The position numbers and the translations under genes are program-made. Below the pieces are notes generated by a model. It was not told the origin of the DNA. It was given only the letters and a program-made list of their open reading frames with translations, and did not search any database. Positions 15,353-24,416 of a stretch of DNA of 64,000 nt are shown piece after piece. Within the stretch, counting starts at the first letter, position 1. Each line of letters starts with the position of its first letter. This stretch comes from Streptomyces sp. NBC_01471 (GTDB lineage Bacteria; Actinomycetota; Actinomycetes; Streptomycetales; Streptomycetaceae): NCBI RefSeq assembly GCF_041438865.1, contig NZ_CP109450.1:6264501-6328500 (forward strand). Direction: 5' to 3'.

Positions 15353-17287
15353 ATGACGGCCGAGCTGGTCCGGGGGCAGAATCAACCCCTGCCCATGGAC
15401 CGACTGGAAATCCGGGTCTCGGCCGGGAAGCCGGTGCTCGCCGGTGCGACGCTCAGCGACGTGCAGGGCAAGGTCCGCGGTGCGGAGTGGGTCGCCCACC
15501 CCGGGTCTCCGCGGCTGCCCGGCCTCGAAGTGGCCCGGCAGGCGGCTGCGGACCACCGGCTCGTGGTGGATCTGAATGCGCTGCCGGAGGCTGTGCACCG
15601 GGTGAGCGTCCTGCTTGCTCTGCCCACCGGCACCGGCGGTCCCACCTCGTTCGCCTCCGTCGCCGCGCCCTTCACCGCTGTCACCGGGCCGACCGGTGCG
15701 GACGTCGTCAGCTACAGCATCACCGGACTGGGCACCGAGTCGGCCGTCGTCGCCCTGGAGCTCTACCGCAGGCAGGGGGCCTGGAAGGTCCGCGCTGTCG
15801 GCCAGGGGTACGCGGGCGGGCTCGCCGACCTGCTCGGTGACCAGGGGCTGCCGGGCGCCCGGGACCTCGCGGACGAGATCCAGGCCGCGGCCGTCGGCGG
15901 CGCGGCCCGCTCGGTGGCGCCCGCCTCGCCGCGTACCCCACAGGGCGACCGGGTACGGCCCGGCCCGGGTGCCGGCGGCCCACCGCGCGACGACCGTCCT
16001 GACGTCCCTGCGGCACCCTCGCGGCAGTTCGTGGGCGACGAGGCGCCGAGCGCCCCCGGAGCCGGCGGTTCCGGGGGCGGCCCCGTCGACTACACGCACC
16101 CGCGCCGGAAGCGCCCCACGCGCCCGGCGCCGGCCCCGGCTGTCCCCAGCCCCCGGCCCGGCGAGCGGCCCCGGCCCGTCGCGGGTGACGCCACCGGCTG
16201 GTCCATGGAGGAGCGCCTGTACAACCAGGTCTGGGGCATGTTCGAGGACCTGGCCCGCACGGCGGCCGCCTACCGCAGCGCTGTCGATTTCGCCGACTCG
16301 CGGCTGGAGCGCGAGATCGACGCGGCGCTCTCCGACCCCCGCAGCCGTACCGGACCCACGGGCAGCGAAGCCCGGCGGCAGGCGCAGGAGAAGCGGGACG
16401 GGCTGACCGCTCAGGCAAGAGAAGTGCTCGACCGGGACCTCGACCAGCTCATCGCCGAGTCCCGGGTGGTCGAGCCGGCCCTGGCCCCCGCCTTCGCCCG
16501 CTGGGACCACCCGGTCTGGCACGGGTACCGGGTCCCGGTGGAGGCTCCGCTGGCGCTGCGCCTCGGTGATCTGCACCTGCCGGTCCGCCCCGAGCTGCAC
16601 ATTCCGATGCTGGTGCGGCTGCCGCTCGAGCGCGGCCTCTGGGTCGACAGCGGCCGTCCCGGATCCGGGGCAGAACTGGACTCCGCCGCGCTGCGCAGGC
16701 GCGCCATGGACACCGCCGTCGCCCACGCCGCCCGTCTGCTGGCCGTCCACCCGGCGGGGGAGTTCACCGTGCAGGTGATCGATCCGGCGGGCGCGGGCGC
16801 CGGGCCGCTGGCTCCGCTGACCGGGTCCGGGGTGCTCGACGCGCCACCGGCGGCCGGCGCGCAGGGGGTGGCCGACGTACTCGCCCGGCTGGTGCGGCGG
16901 GTGGATCTGGTGCAGATGGCGGTTCGCGGGGGTGCGGCCGACTCCCTTCCGCCGGATCTGGACACGGCCGGGCAGCTGCTGATCGTCAATGACTTCCCGC
17001 ACGGTTTCGATGACCGAGCCCTCACACACCTGCGTTATCTGGCCGACGAGGGGCCCGCGGTCGGTGTCCATCTGCTGATGGTCGCCGACCGGGAGGACGC
17101 CCGGGAGTACGGTCCGGTGCTCGATCCGCTGTGGCGTTCGCTTCTGCGCATCACTCCGGTGCCGGACGACCACCTCGCCGACCCCTGGGTCGGGCATGCC
17201 TGGACGTTCGAGCCGTCACTGCCGCCGCCGGGCAGTGAGGTGCTGCGGTACGTACTGGACCAGGTCGCCGCTGCCCGCCGGTCCTGA
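15353..17287 (+). CDS. TerD-domain protein fused to an FtsK/SpoIIIE-like degenerate ATPase domain
   Basis: 644 residues. Residues 1-170 form a TerD-like domain (IRVSAGKPVLAGATLSD, then VVDLNALPEAVHRVSVLLALP). A Pro/Arg/Ala-rich linker (about 185-280) follows, then a helical region and a C-terminal domain resembling FtsK/SpoIIIE-type P-loop ATPases (LRLGDLHLPVRPELHIPMLVRLP, AGQLLIVNDFPHGFDDRALTHL, then DEGPAVGVHLLMVADRED). The expected Walker A lysine is missing: the loop reads GRPGSGAELD. ATP hydrolysis is therefore doubtful. The ATG at 15353 follows GAGGGG. It probably works with the preceding TerD protein. The ATPase similarity is my inference. Confidence 0.75.
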   Translation: MTAELVRGQNQPLPMDRLEIRVSAGKPVLAGATLSDVQGKVRGAEWVAHPGSPRLPGLEVARQAAADHRLVVDLNALPEAVHRVSVLLALPTGTGGPTSFASVAAPFTAVTGPTGADVVSYSITGLGTESAVVALELYRRQGAWKVRAVGQGYAGGLADLLGDQGLPGARDLADEIQAAAVGGAARSVAPASPRTPQGDRVRPGPGAGGPPRDDRPDVPAAPSRQFVGDEAPSAPGAGGSGGGPVDYTHPRRKRPTRPAPAPAVPSPRPGERPRPVAGDATGWSMEERLYNQVWGMFEDLARTAAAYRSAVDFADSRLEREIDAALSDPRSRTGPTGSEARRQAQEKRDGLTAQAREVLDRDLDQLIAESRVVEPALAPAFARWDHPVWHGYRVPVEAPLALRLGDLHLPVRPELHIPMLVRLPLERGLWVDSGRPGSGAELDSAALRRRAMDTAVAHAARLLAVHPAGEFTVQVIDPAGAGAGPLAPLTGSGVLDAPPAAGAQGVADVLARLVRRVDLVQMAVRGGAADSLPPDLDTAGQLLIVNDFPHGFDDRALTHLRYLADEGPAVGVHLLMVADREDAREYGPVLDPLWRSLLRITPVPDDHLADPWVGHAWTFEPSLPPPGSEVLRYVLDQVAAARRS

Positions 17288-17411
17288 CCCCGATCGGCCC
17301 CCAGCTCTTCCGGCTCTCCCGGATCGTCGGCGTCTCCCATTCTCCAACTCGGCTGACCTGCGAGTTTGAATTACCCTTTACCAATCCCTTTACCTTTACT
17401 TGGTACTCCCT

Positions 17412-17570
17412 GTACTGTTCTTGGTGCGGAGGGGAGTACTCCCCAAGTGCGGCGCACCCGTCAGTACGGACCTGCAAGGTCCCGGGGCGCCGGCCCGAGG
17501 TGCCGGTCCGTCCGGTGCGGGTGGAGGAGACCTCCGGCAGCGACGACGCTGATCAAGTAGCCGTAGCAAT
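17412..17570 (+). promoter_or_regulatory. Probable yybP-ykoY (Mn2+) riboswitch before terC
   Basis: The 296-bp leader region before terC contains GGGGAGTACTCCCC (17431-17444), CGTCAGTACGG (17459-17469) and GGTGGAGGAGACCTCCGGC (17520-17538). These resemble the conserved loops and stem of actinobacterial yybP-ykoY manganese riboswitches, which typically control TerC/Alx-type transporters. Upstream, 17365-17420 is unusually AT-rich with TTTACC and TACTGT as possible -35 and -10. The riboswitch call rests on remembered consensus elements and position and was not computed. Confidence 0.7.
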
Positions 17571-17583
17571 CGCCGGAGGCGTG

Positions 17584-18573
17584 ATGGACGTTTCACTGAC
17601 CCTGTGGGCGCTGACCATTCTTGGTCTGGGTGCCCTCATCGCGGTCGACTTCGTGATCGGGCGCAAGCCCCATGACGTATCGGTCAAGGAGGCCGGCGTC
17701 TGGACCGTGGTCTGGATCGCTCTGGCCGCCCTCTTCGGCCTCGGACTGCTGCTCTTCGGCAGTGGCCAGGCGTCCGGCGAGTTCTTCGCCGGTTTCATCA
17801 CCGAGAAGTCGCTGAGCGTCGACAACCTCTTCGTCTTCATCCTGATCATGGCGAAGTTCTCGGTGCCGTCCCACCTCCAGCAGCGGGTGCTGCTGTTCGG
17901 TGTCCTGATAGCCCTGGTGCTGCGTGCCGTCTTCATCGCGGCGGGTGCGGCGATCATCGCCGGCTTCTCCTGGGTCTTCTTCCTCTTCGGCGCGTTCCTG
18001 ATCTACACCGCGTGGAAGCTCATCAAGGAAGCGCGGTCGGACGACGAGGAAGAGGAGTTCGAGGAGAACCGCCTCCTCAAGTCGGTCGAGCGGCGTCTCG
18101 GTGTGGCCGACCGCTACCACGGCACCAAGCTCTTCATCCAGCAGAACGGCAAGCGGATCATGACGCCGCTGATGGTCGTGATGCTCGCCATCGGCACCAC
18201 CGACGTGCTGTTCGCGATGGACTCCATCCCCGCGATCTTCGGCCTCACCAAGGACCCGTACATCGTCTTCACGGCCAACGCCTTCGCCCTCATGGGGCTG
18301 CGCCAGCTGTACTTCCTCATAGGCGGCCTGCTGAAGAAGCTGGTGCACCTCAGCTACGGGCTGTCGGTCATCCTCGGGTTCATCGGCGTCAAGCTGCTGC
18401 TGCACGCGCTGCACGAGTCGGGGGTGCCCGTTCCGGAGATCTCCATCCCCGTTTCGCTGGCGGTCATCTGCGGCGTGCTGATCATCACCACGGTGACCAG
18501 CCTCCTCGCCAACAGGAAGCAGGCGGCGGCGGAGGCAGCCGAGGCGTCGGACAAGGACAGCATCGGCGCCTGA
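17584..18573 (+). CDS. TerC-family integral membrane protein
   Basis: 329 residues with seven to nine hydrophobic segments. TerC/Alx proteins export Mn2+ or supply it to secreted proteins. Key motifs are VDFVIGRKPHDVS, the acidic membrane motif KSLSVDNLFVFILI (about 76-89), and the second half GTTDVLFAMDSIPAIFGLTKDPYIVFTANAFALMGLR, where the two Asp residues are the usual metal ligands. The central cytosolic loop is very acidic (DDEEEEFEEN). GGAGG lies 4 nt before the ATG; GTG 17581 is an alternative. It is probably controlled by the upstream Mn2+ riboswitch, and it ends the ter-like cluster. Confidence 0.92.
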   Translation: MDVSLTLWALTILGLGALIAVDFVIGRKPHDVSVKEAGVWTVVWIALAALFGLGLLLFGSGQASGEFFAGFITEKSLSVDNLFVFILIMAKFSVPSHLQQRVLLFGVLIALVLRAVFIAAGAAIIAGFSWVFFLFGAFLIYTAWKLIKEARSDDEEEEFEENRLLKSVERRLGVADRYHGTKLFIQQNGKRIMTPLMVVMLAIGTTDVLFAMDSIPAIFGLTKDPYIVFTANAFALMGLRQLYFLIGGLLKKLVHLSYGLSVILGFIGVKLLLHALHESGVPVPEISIPVSLAVICGVLIITTVTSLLANRKQAAAEAAEASDKDSIGA

Positions 18574-18624
18574 CGGCCAAGGTGATCCGGGGAAAGACGG
18601 GGGAGACGTACGGGTACGGGTCGC

Positions 18625-19281
18625 TCACCAGCCGCGGGCGCGCCACTCCGCGAGGTGCGGGCGCTCGTCGCCCAGCGTGGTGTCGTGGCCGTGCCCCGGA
18701 TAGACCCAGCTCTCGTCGGAGAGCGGGTCGAAGAGCTTCTCCTCGACACCGTCGAGCAGGCTGGTGAAGGCCTTTGGGTCGTCGTGGGTGTTCCCGACGC
18801 CGCCCGGGAAGAGGCAGTCACCGGTGAAGATGTGCGGGTGGCCGTGCGGGTCGTCGTAGATGAGCGCGATCGAGCCCGGGGTGTGACCGATCAGCCGGCG
18901 GGCCATGAGCCCGACCCGGCCCACCCAGATCGTGTCGCCGTCCTCCACGGGGACGTCGGTGGCGACCGGGATGCCACCGGCGTCGTACCGCCCCGCGTAG
19001 GTACGGGCACCCGTTGCGTCCACCACGTCCTGCAAGGACTGCCAGTGGTCGCCGTGGCGGTGGGTGGTGATCACCGAGGTGATGGAGTCGGCGCCGATCA
19101 GCTGCAGCAGCGTCGGGGTGTCGTTCGCCGCGTCGATCAGCAACTGCGCACCGGACTCCCGGCAGCGCAGCAGATACGCGTTGTTGTTCATCGGACCCAC
19201 TGCGACCTTGGAGATCATCAGTGCTGTCAGCTCGTGTACGTCCGCCGCGCCGCCGACCTTCACCACTCCGCTGTACGTCAT
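18625..19281 (-). CDS. Metallo-beta-lactamase-fold hydrolase (glyoxalase II-like)
   Basis: 218 residues. The metal-binding motif THRHGDHWQ (THxHxDH), a later GHTPGS with the third His, a TGDCLFPGGVGN loop with the bridging Asp, and a final YPGHGHDT are all present. This is a complete dinuclear Zn site. The N-terminus contains MNNNAYLLRC, typical of hydroxyacylglutathione-hydrolase-like enzymes in actinobacteria. A thiol-ester or bacillithiol/mycothiol-linked substrate is inferred. TAGACT ends 7 nt before the ATG at 19281, suggesting a leaderless mRNA. It is followed at 19350 by a mycothiol-dependent enzyme gene on the same strand. Confidence 0.87.
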   Translation of the reverse strand: MTYSGVVKVGGAADVHELTALMISKVAVGPMNNNAYLLRCRESGAQLLIDAANDTPTLLQLIGADSITSVITTHRHGDHWQSLQDVVDATGARTYAGRYDAGGIPVATDVPVEDGDTIWVGRVGLMARRLIGHTPGSIALIYDDPHGHPHIFTGDCLFPGGVGNTHDDPKAFTSLLDGVEEKLFDPLSDESWVYPGHGHDTTLGDERPHLAEWRARGW

Positions 19282-19349
19282 GGTGCCGAGTCTAGGTCCA
19301 GGGGCGTACGCCGGACCCCGGGACCGGAGCACGGATCGCGAACGGCCCT

Positions 19350-19973
19350 CTAGAGTCCGGGAAGTACCGGCAGCGCGCCACCGCCCGGGACCGTCAGCAC
19401 CTTGCCGTCACCGCGGCCCGAGAGCCAGCCCAGCAGGGCTGGGGCAGGTCCGGTCACACCGGCCACCGCGGGATCGGCGGCGAAGCGGTCCCGCAGGAAT
19501 GCGATCTCCCGCTCGGTGAACTCCGCGGACAGGTCCTCCAGCTCGTAACCGATACCGAGATCGACGTGGTGCAGCTCCATCTCGGCCCATCGCCGGAAGG
19601 GGACGCGGGAGGCCGTGTCGGTGACGCCGTTGCGGAGGGTCACGGTGCGGGACCAGTCCGCGGGAAGCGCCGTGCGCTCGCGGAACCGGGCCGCGCTCTC
19701 GCGCAGATCGGCCAGCTGTACGGCGAGCGGGCGGTGTGCGTCGCGCTCGATGTCGGCGTCGCGGACCTCGGCGGAGGCGTACATCGGCAGTCCGGCGAGA
19801 ACATTTCCGATCGCGTCGGCGTTACGGGAGAGATGGGCGAGGACGTGACCGCGGGACCAGCCGGGAAGCCGTGACGGTTCCGCGGCCGCGGCGTTGTCCA
19901 GTCCGGCAACCGCGGCCAGGAGCCGTTCGGTCGCCTCGTCCACGGATTTCAGGTCGCGCGCGTGATCGATCAT
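19350..19973 (-). CDS. Maleylpyruvate isomerase-family mycothiol-dependent enzyme
   Basis: 207 residues. The DinB-like four-helix bundle has the metal-site block LPGWSRGHVLAHLSRNADAI (about 40-60) and a later MELHHVDLGIGYE, the His ligands of the mycothiol-dependent maleylpyruvate isomerase family. The C-terminal part (AVAGVTGPAPALLGWLSGRGD) matches the extra domain of that family. Members carry out mycothiol-dependent isomerisation or transfer, and the substrate here is unknown. The ATG at 19973 has TATCGT 7 nt upstream and no Shine-Dalgarno sequence, so it is likely leaderless. It is transcribed away from uvrA. Confidence 0.85.
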   Translation of the reverse strand: MIDHARDLKSVDEATERLLAAVAGLDNAAAAEPSRLPGWSRGHVLAHLSRNADAIGNVLAGLPMYASAEVRDADIERDAHRPLAVQLADLRESAARFRERTALPADWSRTVTLRNGVTDTASRVPFRRWAEMELHHVDLGIGYELEDLSAEFTEREIAFLRDRFAADPAVAGVTGPAPALLGWLSGRGDGKVLTVPGGGALPVLPGL

Positions 19974-20161
19974 GCAGCTGACGATAGGCCCCTCCACTCC
20001 TTCGAGTGAAGCTGTTTACCGATGGCCGTAATTCGAATGCGCGTGCTATAGGCTCGTGAGAGACATCCAACAAGCCATCTTCCGACATCGCTGAGGCGCC
20101 CCCCATACCCTGGGAAGGGGGCTCCGCCCCTGCTTCTTCTCTCAGAAAGGTGCGGACCGGC

Positions 20162-23100
20162 GTGGCCGACCGTCTCATCGTTCGTGGCGCTCGCGAGCAC
20201 AACCTCAAAAACGTCTCGATCGACCTCCCGCGTGACTCCCTGATCGTCTTCACCGGGCTCTCCGGATCGGGTAAGTCCTCCCTCGCGTTCGACACGATCT
20301 TCGCCGAGGGGCAGCGCCGCTATGTCGAGTCGCTCTCCTCGTACGCCCGGCAGTTCCTCGGGCAGATGGACAAGCCCGATGTGGACTTCATCGAGGGTCT
20401 GTCCCCCGCTGTCTCCATCGACCAGAAGTCGACCTCGCGCAACCCGCGCTCGACGGTCGGCACCATCACCGAGGTCTACGACTACCTGCGTCTGCTCTTC
20501 GCGCGCATCGGCAAGCCGCACTGCCCCCAGTGCGGCCGGCCCATCTCGCGCCAGTCCCCGCAGGCCATCGTCGACAAGGTCCTCGAACTGCCCGAGGGCA
20601 GCCGCTTCCAGGTGCTCTCGCCGCTCGTGCGGGAGCGCAAGGGTGAATTCGTCGACCTCTTCTCCGACCTTCAGACCAAGGGGTACAGCCGTGCCCGGGT
20701 GGACGGCGAGACGATCCAGCTCTCCGAGCCGCCCAAGCTGAAGAAGCAGGAGAAGCACACCATCGAGGTGGTCATCGACCGCCTCACGGTCAAGGACAGC
20801 GCCAAGCGCCGCCTCACCGACTCGGTGGAGACCGCCCTCGGGCTGGCCGGCGGCATGGTCATCCTGGACTTCGTCGACCTGCCCGCGGACGACCCCGAGC
20901 GTGAGCGGATGTACTCCGAGCACCTCTACTGCGCGTACGACGACCTGTCCTTCGAGGAGCTGGAGCCGCGCTCCTTCTCGTTCAACTCGCCCTTCGGCGC
21001 CTGCCCCGACTGCACCGGCATCGGGACGCGGATGGAGGTCGACCCCGAGCTGATCATCCCGGACGAGGACAAGTCACTCGACGAGGGTGCGATCTCTCCG
21101 TGGTCGCTCGGCCACACCAAGGAGTACTTCGCCCGGCTGGTCGGCGCGCTCTCCGAGGAGCTCGGATTCCGGACGGACATTCCCTGGGCCGGGCTCCCGC
21201 AGCGCGCGAAGAAGGCCCTGCTGCACGGCCACAAGACCCAGATCGAGGTCCGCTACCGGAACAGGTACGGGCGCGAGCGCGCCTACACGACGTCCTTCGA
21301 AGGCGTGGTGCCCTTCGTCAAGCGGCGGCACTCGGAGGCCGAGAGCGACTCCAGCCGGGAGCGCTTCGAGGGCTACATGCGCGAGGTGCCCTGCCCGACC
21401 TGTGAGGGCACCCGGCTGAAGCCGATCGTCCTCGCGGTCACCGTGATGGAGAAGTCCATCGCCGAGGTCGCCGCGATGTCGATCAGCGAGTGCGCGGACT
21501 TCCTGGGCCGGCTGAAGCTCAACGCCCGCGACAAGAAGATCGCCGAGCGGGTGCTCAAGGAGGTCAACGAACGGCTGAAGTTCCTGGTCGACGTCGGTCT
21601 CGACTACCTCTCGCTCAACCGCGCGGCGGGCACGCTCTCCGGCGGCGAGGCGCAGCGCATCAGGCTGGCCACCCAGATCGGTTCCGGCCTGGTCGGGGTG
21701 CTGTACGTGCTGGACGAGCCGTCCATCGGCCTGCACCAGCGCGACAACCACCGCCTCATCGAGACGCTCATCCGGCTGCGTGACATGGGCAACACCCTGA
21801 TCGTCGTCGAACACGACGAGGACACCATCAAGGTCGCCGACTGGGTCGTGGACATCGGCCCCGGCGCGGGTGAGCACGGCGGCAAGGTCGTGCACTCCGG
21901 GTCGCTGAAGGACCTCCTTACCAACAAGGAGTCCCTGACCGGCCAGTACCTGGCGGGCAAGAAGGCCATCCCGATCCCGGACCTGCGCAGGCCCGTGGAC
22001 CCGGGGCGGCAGCTGACGGTGCACGGTGCCCGGGAGAACAACCTCCAGGACATCGACGTGTCCTTCCCGCTGGGGGTGCTGACCGCGGTCACCGGTGTCT
22101 CCGGATCCGGCAAGTCGACCCTGGTCAACGACATCCTCTACACACACCTGGCGCGCGAGCTCAACGGCGCTCGTACGGTGCCGGGCCGGCACACCCGGGT
22201 CGACGGCGACGACCTGGTCGACAAGGTCGTACACGTCGACCAGTCGCCCATCGGCCGCACCCCCCGGTCCAACCCGGCGACGTACACCGGGGTCTTCGAC
22301 CATGTGCGCCGGCTCTTCGCCGAAACGATGGAGGCCAAGGTCCGGGGCTATCTGCCGGGACGCTTCTCCTTCAACGTCAAGGGCGGCCGCTGCGAGAACT
22401 GCTCGGGCGACGGCACGATCAAGATCGAGATGAACTTCCTGCCGGATGTGTACGTCCCGTGCGAGGTCTGCCACGGCGCGCGCTACAACCGGGAGACCCT
22501 TGAGGTCCACTACAAGGGCAAGTCCATCGCGGAGGTCCTGGACATGCCGATCGAGGAGGGCCTGGACTTCTTCGAGGCCGTCCCGACGATCGCGCGTCAC
22601 CTGCGCACGCTCAACGAGGTGGGCCTCGGGTATGTCAGGCTCGGGCAGTCCGCGCCGACGCTGTCGGGCGGTGAGGCACAGCGGGTGAAGCTGGCGAGCG
22701 AGCTCCAGAAGCGCTCCACCGGCCGCACCGTCTACGTCCTGGACGAGCCGACGACGGGCCTGCACTTCGAGGACATCAGCAAGCTCATCAACGTGCTGTC
22801 GGGCCTGGTCGACAAGGGCAACACGGTCATCGTCATCGAGCACAACCTGGATGTCGTCAAGACTGCGGACTGGGTTGTCGACATGGGGCCCGAGGGCGGC
22901 AACGGGGGTGGCCTGGTCATCGCGGAGGGCACTCCGGAGCAGGTCGCCGGGGTCCCGGCCAGCCACACCGGGAAGTTCCTCCGGGACATCCTGGACGGCG
23001 ACCGGATCAGCGACGCGGCCCTGTCCGGGAAGGCGCCGGCGAAGAAGGCCGCTGTGAAGAAGACAGCGGCCAAGAAGACAGCGGCCAAGAAGGCGGCGGT

Positions 23101-23194
23101 GGAGAAGCCGGCGCCGAAGGGCACTGCGGCGAAGGGAAGCACGGCGAAGAAGGCGGCGGCGAAGAAGGCGACGCGAACACGCCGCGCTTCGTGA
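20162..23194 (+). CDS. uvrA: Excinuclease ABC subunit UvrA
   Basis: 1010 residues. UvrA is the ABC-type damage sensor of nucleotide excision repair. It has two ATPase halves (GLSGSGKSSLAFDT near residue 35; GVSGSGKSTLVNDIL near 650), two ABC signatures (LSGGEAQRIRLATQ, LSGGEAQRVKLASE) and zinc-finger cysteine pairs (CPQCGRP, CPDCTG, CPTCEG, CENCSG with CEVCHG). The last 55 residues form a Lys/Ala-rich histone-H1-like tail. GTG 20162 gives the family start VADRLIVRGAREHNLK; GTG 20150 abuts the AAAGG and is less likely. No SOS or PafBC box is visible in the 188-bp upstream gap. Confidence 0.97.
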   Translation: MADRLIVRGAREHNLKNVSIDLPRDSLIVFTGLSGSGKSSLAFDTIFAEGQRRYVESLSSYARQFLGQMDKPDVDFIEGLSPAVSIDQKSTSRNPRSTVGTITEVYDYLRLLFARIGKPHCPQCGRPISRQSPQAIVDKVLELPEGSRFQVLSPLVRERKGEFVDLFSDLQTKGYSRARVDGETIQLSEPPKLKKQEKHTIEVVIDRLTVKDSAKRRLTDSVETALGLAGGMVILDFVDLPADDPERERMYSEHLYCAYDDLSFEELEPRSFSFNSPFGACPDCTGIGTRMEVDPELIIPDEDKSLDEGAISPWSLGHTKEYFARLVGALSEELGFRTDIPWAGLPQRAKKALLHGHKTQIEVRYRNRYGRERAYTTSFEGVVPFVKRRHSEAESDSSRERFEGYMREVPCPTCEGTRLKPIVLAVTVMEKSIAEVAAMSISECADFLGRLKLNARDKKIAERVLKEVNERLKFLVDVGLDYLSLNRAAGTLSGGEAQRIRLATQIGSGLVGVLYVLDEPSIGLHQRDNHRLIETLIRLRDMGNTLIVVEHDEDTIKVADWVVDIGPGAGEHGGKVVHSGSLKDLLTNKESLTGQYLAGKKAIPIPDLRRPVDPGRQLTVHGARENNLQDIDVSFPLGVLTAVTGVSGSGKSTLVNDILYTHLARELNGARTVPGRHTRVDGDDLVDKVVHVDQSPIGRTPRSNPATYTGVFDHVRRLFAETMEAKVRGYLPGRFSFNVKGGRCENCSGDGTIKIEMNFLPDVYVPCEVCHGARYNRETLEVHYKGKSIAEVLDMPIEEGLDFFEAVPTIARHLRTLNEVGLGYVRLGQSAPTLSGGEAQRVKLASELQKRSTGRTVYVLDEPTTGLHFEDISKLINVLSGLVDKGNTVIVIEHNLDVVKTADWVVDMGPEGGNGGGLVIAEGTPEQVAGVPASHTGKFLRDILDGDRISDAALSGKAPAKKAAVKKTAAKKTAAKKAAVEKPAPKGTAAKGSTAKKAAAKKATRTRRAS

Positions 23195-23280
23195 CGGCGA
23201 CGGTGACCGTGCCGGTGGCTGAGCCGGGAGCCATGGCGCTTTGACGGGGCCGGGGTCGTGACCGGGTACGGGCCGACGAC

Positions 23281-23306
23281 GGCGCACGGCCCTGTGGCCG
23301 TGCGCC
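23281..23306 (+). terminator. Hairpin terminator after uvrA
   Basis: A perfect 10-bp stem, GGCGCACGGC with GCCGTGCGCC, and a 6-nt loop. It lies between uvrA and the convergent kinase gene. Confidence 0.6.
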
Positions 23307-23375
23307 CGGGCCCGGGTCCGCCCGTGGTGTTCTCTGCCACGGCGGCCCCGGCCGGTGGGGCATCCGGTCCGGAGG

Positions 23376-24293
23376 TCAGGCCAGCTCTCCCGCGTACGGC
23401 GGCTGGGCGCCCGTACGTGAGCAGGTCACCGCGGCCGCCCGGGCCGCGAAGCCCAGGACCTGGGCCCAGTCGTCGCCGGACAGTGCGGCCGTCGCCGCCG
23501 CCGACAGTGCGTCCCGCTCCGCGAGGCCGTGCAGCAGCGCCGCATTGACCGTGTCGCCCGCGCCGATGGTGTCCACCACGTCGACCGCCTCGCCGGGGAC
23601 CGCGTACGCGCCGCCCGCCCTGGTCCGTACGGTCAGGCCGTCACCGCCGTGTGTGACCACCACCGCCTCCGGCCCCGCGGCCAGCCACTCCTCCGGGGAA
23701 CCGCCGAGCCACTGGGCGTCCTCCTCCGACAGTTTCAGGAGGGTGACGTCGGGCAGCCAGCCCCGGAACCGCTTCCGGTAGGCGTCCCCGTCCCGGATCA
23801 GCCCCGCCCTGATGTTCGGGTCGAGCAGGGTGAACACCCCGCGCGCCGATTCCCGCCGGAGCAGTGCCTCGTACGCGCTAGCGCCCGGTTCGAGGACCAG
23901 CGAACAGGTGCCCAGGGACAAGGCCCGTACCTCGGAGGGCAGTTGCTCCGGGAGTTCGAAGAGCCGGTCCGCGCTGCCCTCGGCGTAGAAGCCGTATCCC
24001 GCGGAACCGTCGGCGCCCAGCGCCGCCACCGCGAGTGTCGTCGGCTCCGGGCCGCGCTGCACCAGGGAGAGGTCCACCCCGGCTGCCCGCAGTCCGCCGA
24101 GCAGTGCCTCTCCGAAGCCGTCGGTGGACACCCGTGAGCAGAAGCCCACCCGGGCGCCGAGCCGCCCGAGGGCGACGGCCGTGTTGTAGGGCCCGCCGCC
24201 CAGCCGTGGCAGCAGTGCGGGCAGCGGCTCACCGGGCGCGGCGGCGTTCTGCGGCACCAGGTCGATCAGGGACTCTCCGGCGACGGTGATCAC
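23376..24293 (-). CDS. PfkB-family sugar kinase (fructokinase-like)
   Basis: 305 residues. This is a ribokinase-fold carbohydrate kinase. ITVAGESLIDLVP opens the protein, RLGGGPYNTAVALGRLGARVGF is the substrate glycine motif and VVDTIGAGDTVNAALLHGL carries the catalytic Asp and anion hole. Sugar specificity cannot be read reliably; fructokinase is the nearest named type. The start is GTG 24293, as an upstream extension is not family-like. TACGTT lies 8 nt before it. It is convergent with uvrA and divergent from the Rieske lipoprotein gene. Confidence 0.88.
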   Translation of the reverse strand: MITVAGESLIDLVPQNAAAPGEPLPALLPRLGGGPYNTAVALGRLGARVGFCSRVSTDGFGEALLGGLRAAGVDLSLVQRGPEPTTLAVAALGADGSAGYGFYAEGSADRLFELPEQLPSEVRALSLGTCSLVLEPGASAYEALLRRESARGVFTLLDPNIRAGLIRDGDAYRKRFRGWLPDVTLLKLSEEDAQWLGGSPEEWLAAGPEAVVVTHGGDGLTVRTRAGGAYAVPGEAVDVVDTIGAGDTVNAALLHGLAERDALSAAATAALSGDDWAQVLGFAARAAAVTCSRTGAQPPYAGELA

Positions 24294-24416
24294 AGATCCC
24301 GAACGTAGCCGAAGTTCCCGGGCCCGTAAACGCCCCAAACACCGCCTGCGATGGCGGAGATCTCCACCGGTATGGTCGGTTCCGTCGCCGATGCCTGCTG
24401 AACCGTGGAGCCTCCC

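Noticed and set aside
20031..20060. A LexA/SOS box before uvrA (TTCGAATGC...).
   Set aside because: Only one half-site is present; the matching half at the correct spacing is missing.
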